A stretch of DNA of 64,000 nt from Verticillium longisporum (Eukaryota > Ascomycota > Sordariomycetes > Glomerellales > Plectosphaerellaceae): the NCBI GenBank assembly GCA_019188255.1, contig JAETXT010000008.1:2914001-2978000 (forward strand), read 5' to 3'. A program made the translations under genes and the position numbers. The notes under the pieces were generated by a model. The model was not told where the DNA came from. It ran no database searches and was given only the letters and a program-made list of their open reading frames with translations. Below, piece after piece: positions 44,958-55,868 of the stretch (position 1 is the first letter of the stretch; each line of letters opens with the position of its first letter).

Positions 44958-47900
44958 TTACTAGGATAATTCATGTAAATGCTTTGGTGCGGCAAAGGAC
45001 AGTCGCGTTCGCGTCAGGGTAGGGGATAAGGGGGCTTGGCCAGAGGGCGGGGCGTATAGATGCTGACCTTGGTAGTATAGGCCGGCTAGATATCCATTTC
45101 GTAACTTGACTACAAAACTTGCTTCATGCTCACTCTCGCCTCGACTTACGATTCTGGCGTCATACTTGGACCTTCGGAGAGCTGAGCCCTATTCTCGGGG
45201 ACGCCCGAGAATTCTGGTGTGGAGGGCCTGACTCGGAATGCCAGCCTATGGATGGTCCAGAGGCAATCTGCTAAAGATGATTTACCAGGCTTCCGTGCTG
45301 GGCTTCGAGGGTGGGCACAACACCGACGTACAGCACGACAGCCACAAGGAAACTGAAGGCTCTAATGAGCGAACAAATAACGAGGCACCAGGTTTCTCGT
45401 CGATAGCACTTCCGAAGCTCGTGCAGCTGAATCAATGCTCGCCACGTCGCAGATTGTCGACGTGGCTTGTCAGGCCTGTATGGTCACGCCAAAAAGCTGC
45501 CCAATACAGCCTGACCAAACTGACGACCTTGCGTCTGCAAGACAGAAGGTTCCTAACCAGTACACCATGGATGACGAAATTTAGATACGTAGGTCTCAAG
45601 TAGAACATGGCAGCCTCAACAGTAGTTGCAACGCCAGTAGTTGCCTCAAGTTCTCCGTTGTTAAGAGCAACGTATCCGCTGATGGCTCAAGGTCTGAGAA
45701 TCCGATGTCCTTGACGTTCGAATCTTGTAACCTGGCCCCCGGCTTCGATATAATCTCAAATCTAGTCTCTCGATAGACCGGGACACTGGACTTTCTTCTC
45801 CTTGAGTCTCACGTTGACGAAGTGTGCCCTTTCATGGCACAGCCTTCATGACACAGTCGTCGGTGACTCCCCGAAAGAACTTGTCAACACCAAATGCATC
45901 CCGAAAGTTCTGGTTAATGATGAATAGATCATTAAAACATCCGCAGGCCACTGAAGCGAAAGAAGGAGGCCAGCATCCGCTCGGGCCGACGATACAGGGC
46001 ATGGTCGCAGGATGCCCAATAAACCTCAATTATCAACGTCTGCCCCCCAATGCCCTTTTTCTTCGTTGACAGATGACTTGCTGACTGTGATCTACCCAAA
46101 TGAGAGTTTTACATGGTCCTTCACAATAATAGACGCTGTAGAAGACCAACTGAATCACGAAACTCCAGCGTGCCCTCCAAAGCTCTTTTGACGGACCTGG
46201 AAAGGGTTTAACGCCGGAAAGCCTCCTCAAACAGAATGTCAGCTGCCCTGGAGGCAAATGAGGGCCGCAATACACCATGCTCGACGGCTTCCACCTCCAT
46301 ACGGATACAAAGAGCCCATGACGACGGGCTTGATCCCTCCCTCACCAGGCAGTCAGCGGCATTGAGAAAGAGAGATGCGATCGAGTAGAGCTTCCGAGCA
46401 CCGTTTTGACATCTAGCTGCGGAACACTTTGTGGCCAAACTGGATACTTTGGTAGGTTCTAGCTTTGGGGCAAGACACCTTGCCAAACCACGGTCTTTGA
46501 GACTACGTTGCAGGTAACGTTGTCCCATATCCAATGATCTATCATACTTCACATCAGAGGGCCTGCGCCCGACGATTGTCAAGAAATGTCCATGTCCACC
46601 CGATCGAGCTAGAACGTAAGCCTCACTGTCCTTCAATAACCTCTCACTTGGCCGTCCCACACCCTGAACTAAAAAGCATGCATATCCTGTGGTGCTACCC
46701 CCTGGCCGCGCAAGCAAACTCGTTGAAGACCCATCTACAGGACCATACTCGCCTCCAGCTATTGGCTTCTGCTGCTGCTTAGGCCCTTTAGACCACAGCT
46801 CGGTGAGCGAAAGGGGAAACGGCAAGTACTAATGGGATAGGCCACGACCACAGACACGGCGGTACCGGGCCTCGGGGGTTCGACTCTTTTTGGGTCCCTA
46901 AAGCCACATCAAGCTGAAGCACAGGAAAATAAAGAACAAGAACAAGATTCTAGAGGTAAGATTTGATGGGAAAGTAACAAGGACAGACTTAAAACCGGAG
47001 GTCACTGAATTACCGCCGCGACGGGAGAGCCACCTAGGTCGGCTAACGCCCGCACTTCGACGTGTCATTTTTAGTAGCTATTTTTCCACAAGGTGAGTAT
47101 GCCGTGGAATTATCACCCATCCGATTAACTGACTTGATATTTCATCATGTTTCTGACATTCAGCCCAGCCTACCGATTCAATACGCCCATCTTTGGTAAG
47201 AGAATTGACCCGCTTCCCAAGGAGCTCCATGTCGCCTCCTTCTGGCTGGTGAGCCTCGATGTTTTATGTGTCGACAGCGCTGATTTCCGTCTTCCTCAGA
47301 CGCAATGACGATCTTCTCGTACCATTGGGCGCCACCAGTCTCACTCTGCATCAGCTTTCAGACCTCGCTGCCCCCTCCTGTCGCATACGTGATCCCACTA
47401 TCCGCTCTTCTTCAGTGCCACTACACGGTCGCCAGGTTTGAAGGTAGGGCTCCGTGTGTTGGTCGTGTTGATTTTGTGTCTGGAGAACGCGCTGTGGGTG
47501 CCTTAACGTTGAGATCTTGCTCTAAATCAAATTCTTTGGAGCTGGAGGCGTCGACTTGAGCATCGAGGTGTCCCATGCCGGAAAGTAAACCTCCTGGGCA
47601 AGTCAGACTTGGAGTATCACCAAGTGAGCGAGAGATCAACTTGTTATTGGTGGGGGTGAAAGTACTCCGCTGTGCTGAAAAAACGGCAGCGGGAAACAGA
47701 AACTCGGACTGGCTGCGAGGCTTGCTAGCGTCTTTGAAGGCGAAGGCGGTCAAGATAAGATTTGCTCTGAGAAGAAATATCAAACCTTCTCACGGTCTAG
47801 GAGGCCGGCTCCTGTCGGGTAATCAGTTGGTCTTGCAGCTTAAGGGACCAGAGGATTGTTCAGGCTTCCGGGACTTACTCTTTATTTACCTTAAAGCAGC

Positions 47901-50367
47901 CATTCTCAAGAGCAACCAGAGCAACCTCGCCGATGGATATCAATTTCTCCTTTCGTCCGGATGTGTTGGTGTTACAGACAACGCACGATGCTGCTTCATA
48001 TTCCCTAATCGATAAGTTGCTAGCTCCTTTAAAACGGCTCACTCTCTGTTACGCGGATGCGGGCTGAACCTTGCCTTCAGGACCACCCCTGCCAGGTCAC
48101 CTGCCTTCATACATCCACATATTAGGCACCTACGTATTGGTCGATTAGCTCTATGTTGCTGTACCGAACGGAAGATGCATTGCATACGGCAGGTAGTGCA
48201 CGTATGCACGACAAGGATGGGGTGCCTAGACTTGGGACACCATCACTCCTGTTTCTTGAAATATCAGTGGTGAAGGAGCATCCTTCCCAACCCGGTGGTA
48301 AGGTCGGTAGAACCTTGCAGAGTTCCATTTGGAAAGGCGACTTCTTCCTAGTGGCCGGGCTCTGACCGTCACCGCTCTCGCTGGCCAGTAACCTGCCGCT
48401 CACAGCCACTACTCTCTGCCGGTACTGCAGGTGTTCGGTAGCCCTGGGCTCACGTGTGAGAAAACGTTATAGTGGCCGGATTTAGGGCTTCAAGCTTGGA
48501 TTTTGGTTTTCATCAACCGTTCTTATACGTTCCTTCAATTCCGAAAGTCAAGAAAAGGCGACGAATGCACCATGGCTCACAAATGGGGGTTCTGGCGCAA
48601 ACCACCATTTCAGCTGTCAGTTTGCTCAGCCACTGTTGGAGGGTTTGCCCAAGGAGCCAAGGCGGCGCACACATACACAGACGCGATTGTGCGCTCAGCA
48701 CACACCCCTTCGACAAAAATCGACAAAAATACCTTGACAAGGCACGGAAAACTTGCCTGACCAGGCCAGACGTGACAAGAAAGCGTACGCCGGAAGCTGC
48801 AAGAGAAGCTGTATTGCATTCCTAGGCCTTAAGGAAATTCATTCCTCATTTCTATGCTGACCGTCATTGACCATAGGCGCAGAAGCCGTCACAAGACTGT
48901 TAGGACATGTCCGCGTGATGCAGAAGTGAGGACAGAGTGCTGGAACAAGGGCTGCTCCCCGGAAAACCAACCGCTGAAACAACACAATTGGGTTGTCCCG
49001 CCGTCAATGCCTCACGACTCCAACCCTTGATTGCGCACACCGACCTTTCCAATAAACGATATCTTCTCAGACATTCAGATTGGCCGAGGCTCCCAATCAG
49101 CGGCCGGAAGAACCGAGAATCCTTTTTACGCAATGATTGACCACCAACGGCCTTGAAGCAGCCGCAACTAGGTACCTAGAGGAGGAGAAAAGAAGCCGTC
49201 ACGGCGTGCATCGAGCTGATCGCCCGCCTCAGTACACGCCCCGGCCCTACCTACCTACTTAGGTACCCAAGGTAGGTATGGACAACATATTTCCTGCCCC
49301 CATCAGGTCTCGTGGCACTCCGAACAGCAAACTTAGCTTGTTCAACGCCAAAATCGCAGTACATGGGTCTATCACAAGACAACGCATCGGATTTTGGCCA
49401 AGAATTGGTCCGCGAGCCAAACAGCAGAAGAACAGTGGGAGCCATGACCGGACTTAGTCCTCCGGAGCATGATCCGAGTCTTGCCCCTGACAGCGAAGGA
49501 TCTTCGTTCCCCAGGCCCATGCCGTGCCAACAGCAGTACACATGCCCTTATTTGAACCCCCCTTCTCTCTGTCTCTTCATCCTCAGGTCGAGCTTAGCTC
49601 GTAGCGGCCCAACGCGACGATCGCCAGCATGATTCATCTTGCCGAAGTGAAAAGTCAAGTGACCCGCATTCCCCCTTTTGCTGACCGAAGCGGAGAGTCG
49701 ACCTGAAAGATTTGTAGGCGGTGTGGCGATACGCCGCCTAATCTTAGCCGAAGGATAATAGCCATGTACAGGCCGGCCAACACGGCTTCCCGACATCTTC
49801 GCTCTGTCGGCCACCTCAATAAATGGACATGTGAGCAACATTTGACGCTCAGCATGGGGCCGCATGTCTGGTGAGATTGAGGCAACCGACGCGAACCAAA
49901 ACGTGGCGCTGAAGAAGGGGTATTGTTACTCCCCCCGCCCGCCCCCCCCTTCAGCATGACAGGTCGTATGCCCAGAGATGTAGGTACTCTGAAGAGGGCA
50001 TCTCAGCCTGCAAAAGCAGACTGTATCATTTCTCACCGCTATTGCTTTTTCAACACATTTCTTCAGCAGACGTGCATGCATGAAAACGAGCGGTTGGTCT
50101 GTCAACCTGATCCATTCAATTCTAATTTACCTATCCCGAGGACCAATGCGTATACATGTCGTGTTACAAGCGTACATATCGAACATCAGACGCCCACGCA
50201 CACCGACAAGCTTCTATTGCCGAGCGGGAATTACTTGCTTGCGCCCAAGTCAGGCCTCCCACCCAGCTTCTGGGTCCCCATCCCCTCCAGTACCACTTTT
50301 AGACTGGCCGTCAAGTTCGAAATCTGTGGTGCAACGCGCCCATCGCGTGCTGTACTCAGGCCCGACT
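44958..50367. other. Gene-poor region with no supported gene
   Basis: A 5.4 kb stretch. A minus-strand frame at 46208-46825 (205 codons) has no ATG until about 46528 and no recognisable domain. A plus-strand fragment near 47165-47255 reads like protein (TPIFGKRIDPLPKEL) but breaks at once. Other frames are short. A microsatellite cluster sits at 49241-49281. This looks like decayed or non-coding sequence. Confidence 0.45.
49241..49281. repeat. CCTACCTACTTAGGTACCCAAGGTAGG-type microsatellite
   Basis: An interrupted inverted repeat made of CTACCTACTTAGG and CCAAGGTAGGTATG, of the same family as the other clusters in the window. Confidence 0.7.
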
Positions 50368-50786
50368 CTATTTGGTCTCATCACCTCTGTTCCCAGCGCG
50401 TCAGCGTCGCAATCTTAGCATACTAGACCAAGGGTGATTTCATACTTGTGCACCTCCTTCTCAATGTCGATATTGAGATCACTCAATCTTCCCAGGTCTG
50501 GATCTGCCCAGCCCCCGATGCCAGCGACCATGGGGGCAAGATTAGCTCGTGCCACGAATGACTCGCCGGTGGTGGGAAGAGAGTCTGCGGTCGCGATATC
50601 ATTCTCAGGTTGCGTGCCGTCGTTCCAGAGAACTGGTGGAAAGAGAATGGCGGATTGACTGGGAGATGGGGAGGTGCGGCTGGTTGTGATGGGTTGTTGC
50701 TGCTGGGTGATGAAGGTGGACTGCGAGGTGGACATACCGGCTGATGCCGAGTCCTGGGTGGACGTGGGATTGTCGCGGCTTGCCAT
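50368..50786 (-). CDS. Small protein of unknown function, probably two exons
   Basis: An ATG at 50786 in a strong context (cacaaaaATGGCA) opens a frame with G/C-biased codons. An unspliced reading ends at 50415 (123 aa, tail YEITLGLVC). A better-formed alternative uses a 59-nt intron (50387-50445, GTATGA...CTGAC...CAG), ends at 50368 and gives 119 aa with a tail of KGDETK. The N-terminal half is Ser/Thr/Gln-rich and probably disordered. The C-terminal half (ARANLAPMVAGIGGWADPDL, then LSDLNIDIEKEVHK) looks like a short amphipathic module. I do not recognise it. It stands alone in the gene-poor region, which makes either a fast-evolving or a lineage-specific gene plausible. Confidence 0.55.
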
Positions 50787-53408
50787 TTTTGTGTTGAAAA
50801 CGAGTATAGAGCTTATAGCGCGTTATGGCGGGTTGCGTCGGAGTCAGTCGAGCGAAGGTGAAAAAGCGCTGCTCGAAGCGTAGGCATGTGACACGACTGT
50901 TCCCCGAGTCACTTTAGGGGATGAAAACTTCAATGGCGGTCTAGGAATATATGACCAAACAGCGACGAGCCGTGGTACTTATACCCAGAAACATCCAACC
51001 GTGTTGAGAGCTTGGGCAAGACGAAAACGCAAGAACCCAGTTTGAAGAGCCTCAAATCCCAGAACTATCACATAGGCACCCAGAAATGAGAAAGGCGCGG
51101 ATGCGTCCACACCCCTGATTCCATGTCTGTCGACCACGTCCTCCCCCCATCAGCCTCCGACGACAAGGAAGAGATATGGCACGCAGTTGGGCAGAACGAC
51201 CGGTCACAACGCGACGTCCAATGGCGGCCGCTTGAAAATAACCCCCCTCCAAGCCCGCCTTATGCCGGCAGTGTGCACTGAACCTCGCAGTCTTTCACAT
51301 TTGGAGGCCTGCGCTTGTCCTCGTGGATAGGTGGTATTGGGCAGAATCCAGCAAAACGGGCGAAACGGCCTTGCCATGATGCCGCTAAAGAGCAGGTGTT
51401 GGCGACGGTCGGGATGACGGGCCTGCCCACTTCCTCTTACACCGCCAGTCCAGCCGTGGGTTTGCGACAGGCATTGGTGATGGTGATGATGGGTTACAGT
51501 TGAATGGCCAAATGGAGGGCTGATCACTCTTGCGAAAGCAGCGAAAGCAATTGTGCATGCGCGCATATGGCCAAGGGTGTGCGGCAAGAAAGTCGTTAAC
51601 CCGAGCTGCCGGTCTGGAGCGAAATCAGTTCTCACAATGCAGCATCAAACTCAAGCCTGCTGGATCGAGGTGCGAAGCCCATATCAATGGCTGGTAGTGA
51701 TCAAGCTCATCTATGAGGGGTTTTGGCTTCACTGCCGACCTAAAGTAAGGTACCTGACCTTAGGTAGGTACCTTACCTTACCTACGGTACCTAAGGTAGG
51801 TAGGTAGGTAAGGTACTTAAGGTAGGTACCGAATGTTAGCACTTGGGTCAGTTATTGCTTGTGACAGTCGAACATGCAGCCGCCGTTCGATTGCATGTAC
51901 TATGGTGGTCATGCTGTGGGTGCAGAGGCGAAACATACGAAGCTGCAGATGAGGCGGCATAGTGATAGACTACAGGTGTGCGGAATGAAGGCTTTCTGCC
52001 TCTATCAAGATTCCTGCCTTGATAGAAGCAGTTCATACTGCAGTGGGTACACGGTGTCATGGACACGAGTAGATCAGGGGAACAGTACCTTACCTTGGTG
52101 GAGGTAGGTACCTATGGTAGCGTGACCTGTCGAAACGCCCTTTCCCACCGTCCTACCCGTTAGGCAGGTGGGATTAATGTTGGTAGGCCAAGACCCTTGG
52201 TTCCTGCTGCCGGTACGATGTGTGTGCTACTGCGCGAGTAGACCTCCATGCAGGGAAGGGTAGGCCCGACCCATGTGGTAGTGGTTGCTCTCAGCGTCTG
52301 TGCCTCAAAGCTCACACGATGAGCGCCATGTGGCAGGCTCTACTGCGCTCTACTGCGCTGCACAAGTACCTGCTAGGTACATGACGTAAACGCTGGTCTG
52401 TGGAGGTCGACACGGATGACCCCGCACTTCTGTGGAACCAGCCAAGCCGTGCCCCGCGGCTGTTGGAAGCCAACTTGGCCAGCCTTAGGACCCGTCAGTC
52501 CGGCACATGCACGCCCTAAATGAGAGCACCACCCGTGGGCCGATCAATGGTCGGAAAAAAAAGGAAGAAGAAAAAAAGAAAAACTCCCATTGTGTGACAA
52601 ACAAAGACGAACAAGGCCCCAGCTCCCCAATTCAATGAGTATCCTCAGCTCCGCCAATGTTGACACCTGGTCTGCCCTGCCAGTCCACCTCTGAAACTGG
52701 TAATTGATTTATTCTTCGTCGGACAGTGCTTTGGTGAACGGCCCAAGCTCCTTGGTGGGTATCGGCACTCGGGCCTCACCAAAGACACTACAGGGGGCTG
52801 TCATGGCGCATAGCTCACGAGGAACGCAGTAGGGTACGGAACGTTTCACCTCACACGTTGTTGCCGGCCTCGGGACGGCACGATTGCAATCCGCGGCTGT
52901 TCACATTCTACGTGAAACATGCCCAATGCTTACGACCACAGGGATGTACAGTGTAGGTACGTGTCGATGCACTGCAGACTTTACCCAAGCCAGCTCCATA
53001 CTTCGTCCATTGAGTCTCTTCAGGAAGACGTCGAATATTAAAGAGATGGCAACTGTCTCGAAATAGCTGCAAAGGGGAAAACTGACAGCATACTAGATGT
53101 GGTGCGTGCTTTGACATTTGCCTGCCCAGACGTGGTCCAGTCTCTGGTGTAAGAGGTCGAGTCAGGGCTGCAAGAAAACGAGTCAGCCTGATGGACAGCC
53201 CAGCTCACCGTCTGCACAGCAAAAATGGCTTCAAGGCGAGTACTTAAGGGTGCTGAATGTCCCGTCGACTTGTCCGGCCCTCTCCTGCTCACTACTTCCA
53301 TTCAAATCTCCTTCGCATCGGGGCTGCTGGCACCTCTCACTCGAATTTATACATTTCTTGAGCATTTGAGTTACGCGGACTTTTGCTCAACCCAACAAAC
53401 CGACCATC
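50787..53408. other. Gene-poor region upstream of the secreted peptide gene
   Basis: A 2.6 kb stretch with no supported gene. It contains the densest microsatellite cluster of the window (51740-51830) and a smaller one at 52083-52117. The last few hundred bases should hold the promoter of the secreted peptide gene. Confidence 0.45.
51740..51830. repeat. Dense GGTACC/CCTAAGGTAGG microsatellite with hairpin potential
   Basis: About 90 bases composed almost wholly of AAGGTACCT, ACCTTAGGTAGG and GGTAGGTAGGTAGG units in both orientations. The left half (TTAGGTAGGTACCTTACC) is complementary to much of the right half (CTAAGGTAGGTAGG...GGTACC), so a long stem is possible. Confidence 0.8.
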
Positions 53409-53644
53409 ATGCAGTTATCCGCAGTCATCGTGGCACTGTTCGCGAGCGTGGCTTTCGCCGCTCCCTCTGTGATCGAAGCACGCCAAGACATAACCGTACG
53501 GAAAGCATTAGCCGGATGGAGTACACGAGCTGACAGTCGATGCAGTGTCAACTTTGCCGCGACGACTGTTTCTTCAGCCGCGGCAACTTGGAAACCTGCC
53601 TGGGCCGTTGCAACGCAGACTTGGGTTGTAACTTGACCCCCTGA
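53409..53644 (+). CDS. Small secreted cysteine-rich peptide precursor (61 aa, six cysteines)
   Basis: Exon 1 (53409-53495) encodes a classical signal peptide (MQLSAVIVALFASVAFA, cleavage expected near 17/18) and a short linker that could be a propeptide ending at Arg25. A 50-nt intron (53496-53545, GTACGG, branch GCTGAC, CAG) joins in phase to exon 2 (53546-53644). The mature part has six cysteines, at about 30, 33, 37, 47, 51 and 57, spaced C-x2-C-x3-C-x9-C-x3-C-x5-C, enough for three disulfides. Without the splice the frame continues for a Trp/Ala-rich run with only one Cys, so the cysteine pattern itself supports the intron. Secreted peptides of this type in fungi include effectors, antifungal peptides and signalling molecules; I do not recognise the family. 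There is no neighbour within 2.5 kb. Confidence 0.75.
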
Positions 53645-55828
53645 GGACATGTCGAGTCGGCATGGCTCCACCACGGCCCGGAAAGTGACAGGGGCCGGGA
53701 CGATGTGGAGGGTCAGGGGTGCATCATAGCGCAGGTTAGGGTATCCTCTATTTCTGGTCGCGCCGAAGTCTAAATGGACGTCAAATATGCTGGTTTCCTG
53801 GCTCCTTTCCTTGTCCTCATGCGTCAACGTGAAGTCGGAGAGATGCAGTTGCTTGTCTTGTGTGATCCCATGTGCTCCGTATGACAGACATGTCAGGTCG
53901 GGAATGTCGCAGTGATCAACTGATTGCCAGGCGATGGATTTTGTGGGTCACTATCCGATTTCTTCTGGTGGCACACAGGAACTTCGATAGCCGGGCAGCA
54001 TCTCACCGATCATAAAGAAAAAGCAAACATTTTTGCTGACGGCATGTTGATCCCGCTGGGTGTTCGAGGTGGCTCAGCCCTAATTTCTGCCTCCTACCTT
54101 AGTCTTCATTGGCTCCATCGTTCCAAACACGACGAAGTGCGCCGATACGTCTTCCGGATACTGGGCACGACTGCTCGGTGCTTTGCATGCAACGGGGAAG
54201 TTGGGGCACGAGCTCTCACGCTGGCCGGATACCTTATCTGAAGGCATCCAAGGTACCTAGTGTAGTTCAGGTCCATAGCGTCGGGGGAGATCCAAAACTC
54301 CGTTTTCTTGCCGTTTGCGAGGTGGCCTTGTCTTCCTGAGGTGGTACCTTGCGTTGCCTGATGTCTCGCTAGAATACAGTGTGAGATGATGATTCTATAC
54401 CCGCATGGCGCTTCTGGAACGATCTGCAAGTACCTACCCAAGATTAGCGGCTTCTACCAACCCCTCATATGGCTTCTGCTGAAACACATCGGAAATCTCA
54501 AGCCACGACACGCGTTGAAAGGGAATTTTTTCAAGACCATGCATTGCGCTCAAAAAAAAGTACGAAGTAGCGAATACGAGAAATACATGCTTTTTGTTCC
54601 CCCTTAGACCCCATAGCAAAAGTACAACGCAACATTTCTTAGGAATGTAAGTACTTCGTTTGAAGCGTGTTCAAATGTTGAACGTTGCCGACAGGAAGTA
54701 AAAAGAAATACGCTGAAAAAGCCTAATTGGGCGAAAATAGATCCCATCCATATCGTTGGTGACATCTGGCGAGGCGATGACGGATTGACTCATCAATACA
54801 CTGTTGGTGTTGAGAGGGCTTCACTGCTTATGTGAACCCCAATCCAGTACTTACGCTGTGCTTGCGAGCTCTGAATAGGTAGGGTATCTGATATAAGGCT
54901 TGTGATGGTTGATTCTTGATTCTCTGCTTCTCTGAGTTACCGCTACCTACGTGAGTCAGATATACCCGTCTTCTTCAGCGATCACGTAAGCCGTGGTTCA
55001 CGTGCTCCTGAGAGCTGTGGATCCCAGATATCCCAGATATCACCATCCTAAACACAGGATTCCCGAATATTGGTTCAACAGTTGGCTTGTTACCGCAAAA
55101 GAAACGCGTTTGAGTCATCCCACCCTACGATGACAAGCCACCATCTTGATTCAGAAATGGAATATTACCTCGGAGGCGGCAGTTTCCGCACTCGGGCACG
55201 AATGATGGTGTGTGACACGACATGCCTAGATGAAATCTTGCTTCATGTTCTCAATAATTCACTGACGGAGACCAGGGCTGACATTAGAGCTGGCGTTCAG
55301 GCAGCAAGGCCTTGAGACAATCATCAACAATTTGGGTACATCTCTTATCGCCTTCGAGAAGAGTTCCCACGGCTTGCTCTGTGCAAGCCTTTAGAACGTA
55401 GACATAGATCATACGATTCTGTCATACGATTCTGACACATCGTCAGCTTCACCTAAGGTTATGGCCGATCACAATAATAAGCAACGACGTTTTTCTTTTT
55501 CTGATGCAATGTCCTCTTCCTCTTCTTCCCCTTCTTCTCAACAGCTTTCACCTGCAGCAGGCTTCGAACGTCGTGTACCACAGCATACCATCCCTGGTCC
55601 CCCGCTCGAAGCCTGAAATGGGCGGGGATGACATCCATTTGTGCTACCAGGCTTTCCCCCCGAGCAGTTTTGGTCCCCCACATCGTGTCGCAACCTTTAC
55701 TAACCAGAATACACATAGTAAGATGGATCGTCCGACTGTCGGTGTAGGCTGCGGCGTGGCCATTTGCGTCGTCCCTGTTTCAAGGGGAAAAGAGGAAAGC
55801 AGACTGCCTGTGGCAGCGCGATGCACGC

Positions 55829-55868
55829 CACCTTAGGTACCTAGTCCACCTAAGTAGGTAGCTAGGTG
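55829..55868. repeat. CCTTAGGTACCTAG/CCTAAGTAGG microsatellite
   Basis: Forty bases with ACCTTAGGTACCTAG and ACCTAAGTAGGTAGCTAGG units, partly palindromic, of the same family as the clusters at 41.1, 49.2 and 51.7 kb. Confidence 0.7.

Noticed and set aside
47160..47480. Transporter-like fragments on the plus strand
   Set aside because: The readable stretches are short, lie in different frames and do not join with consensus splice sites. I could not name a family.
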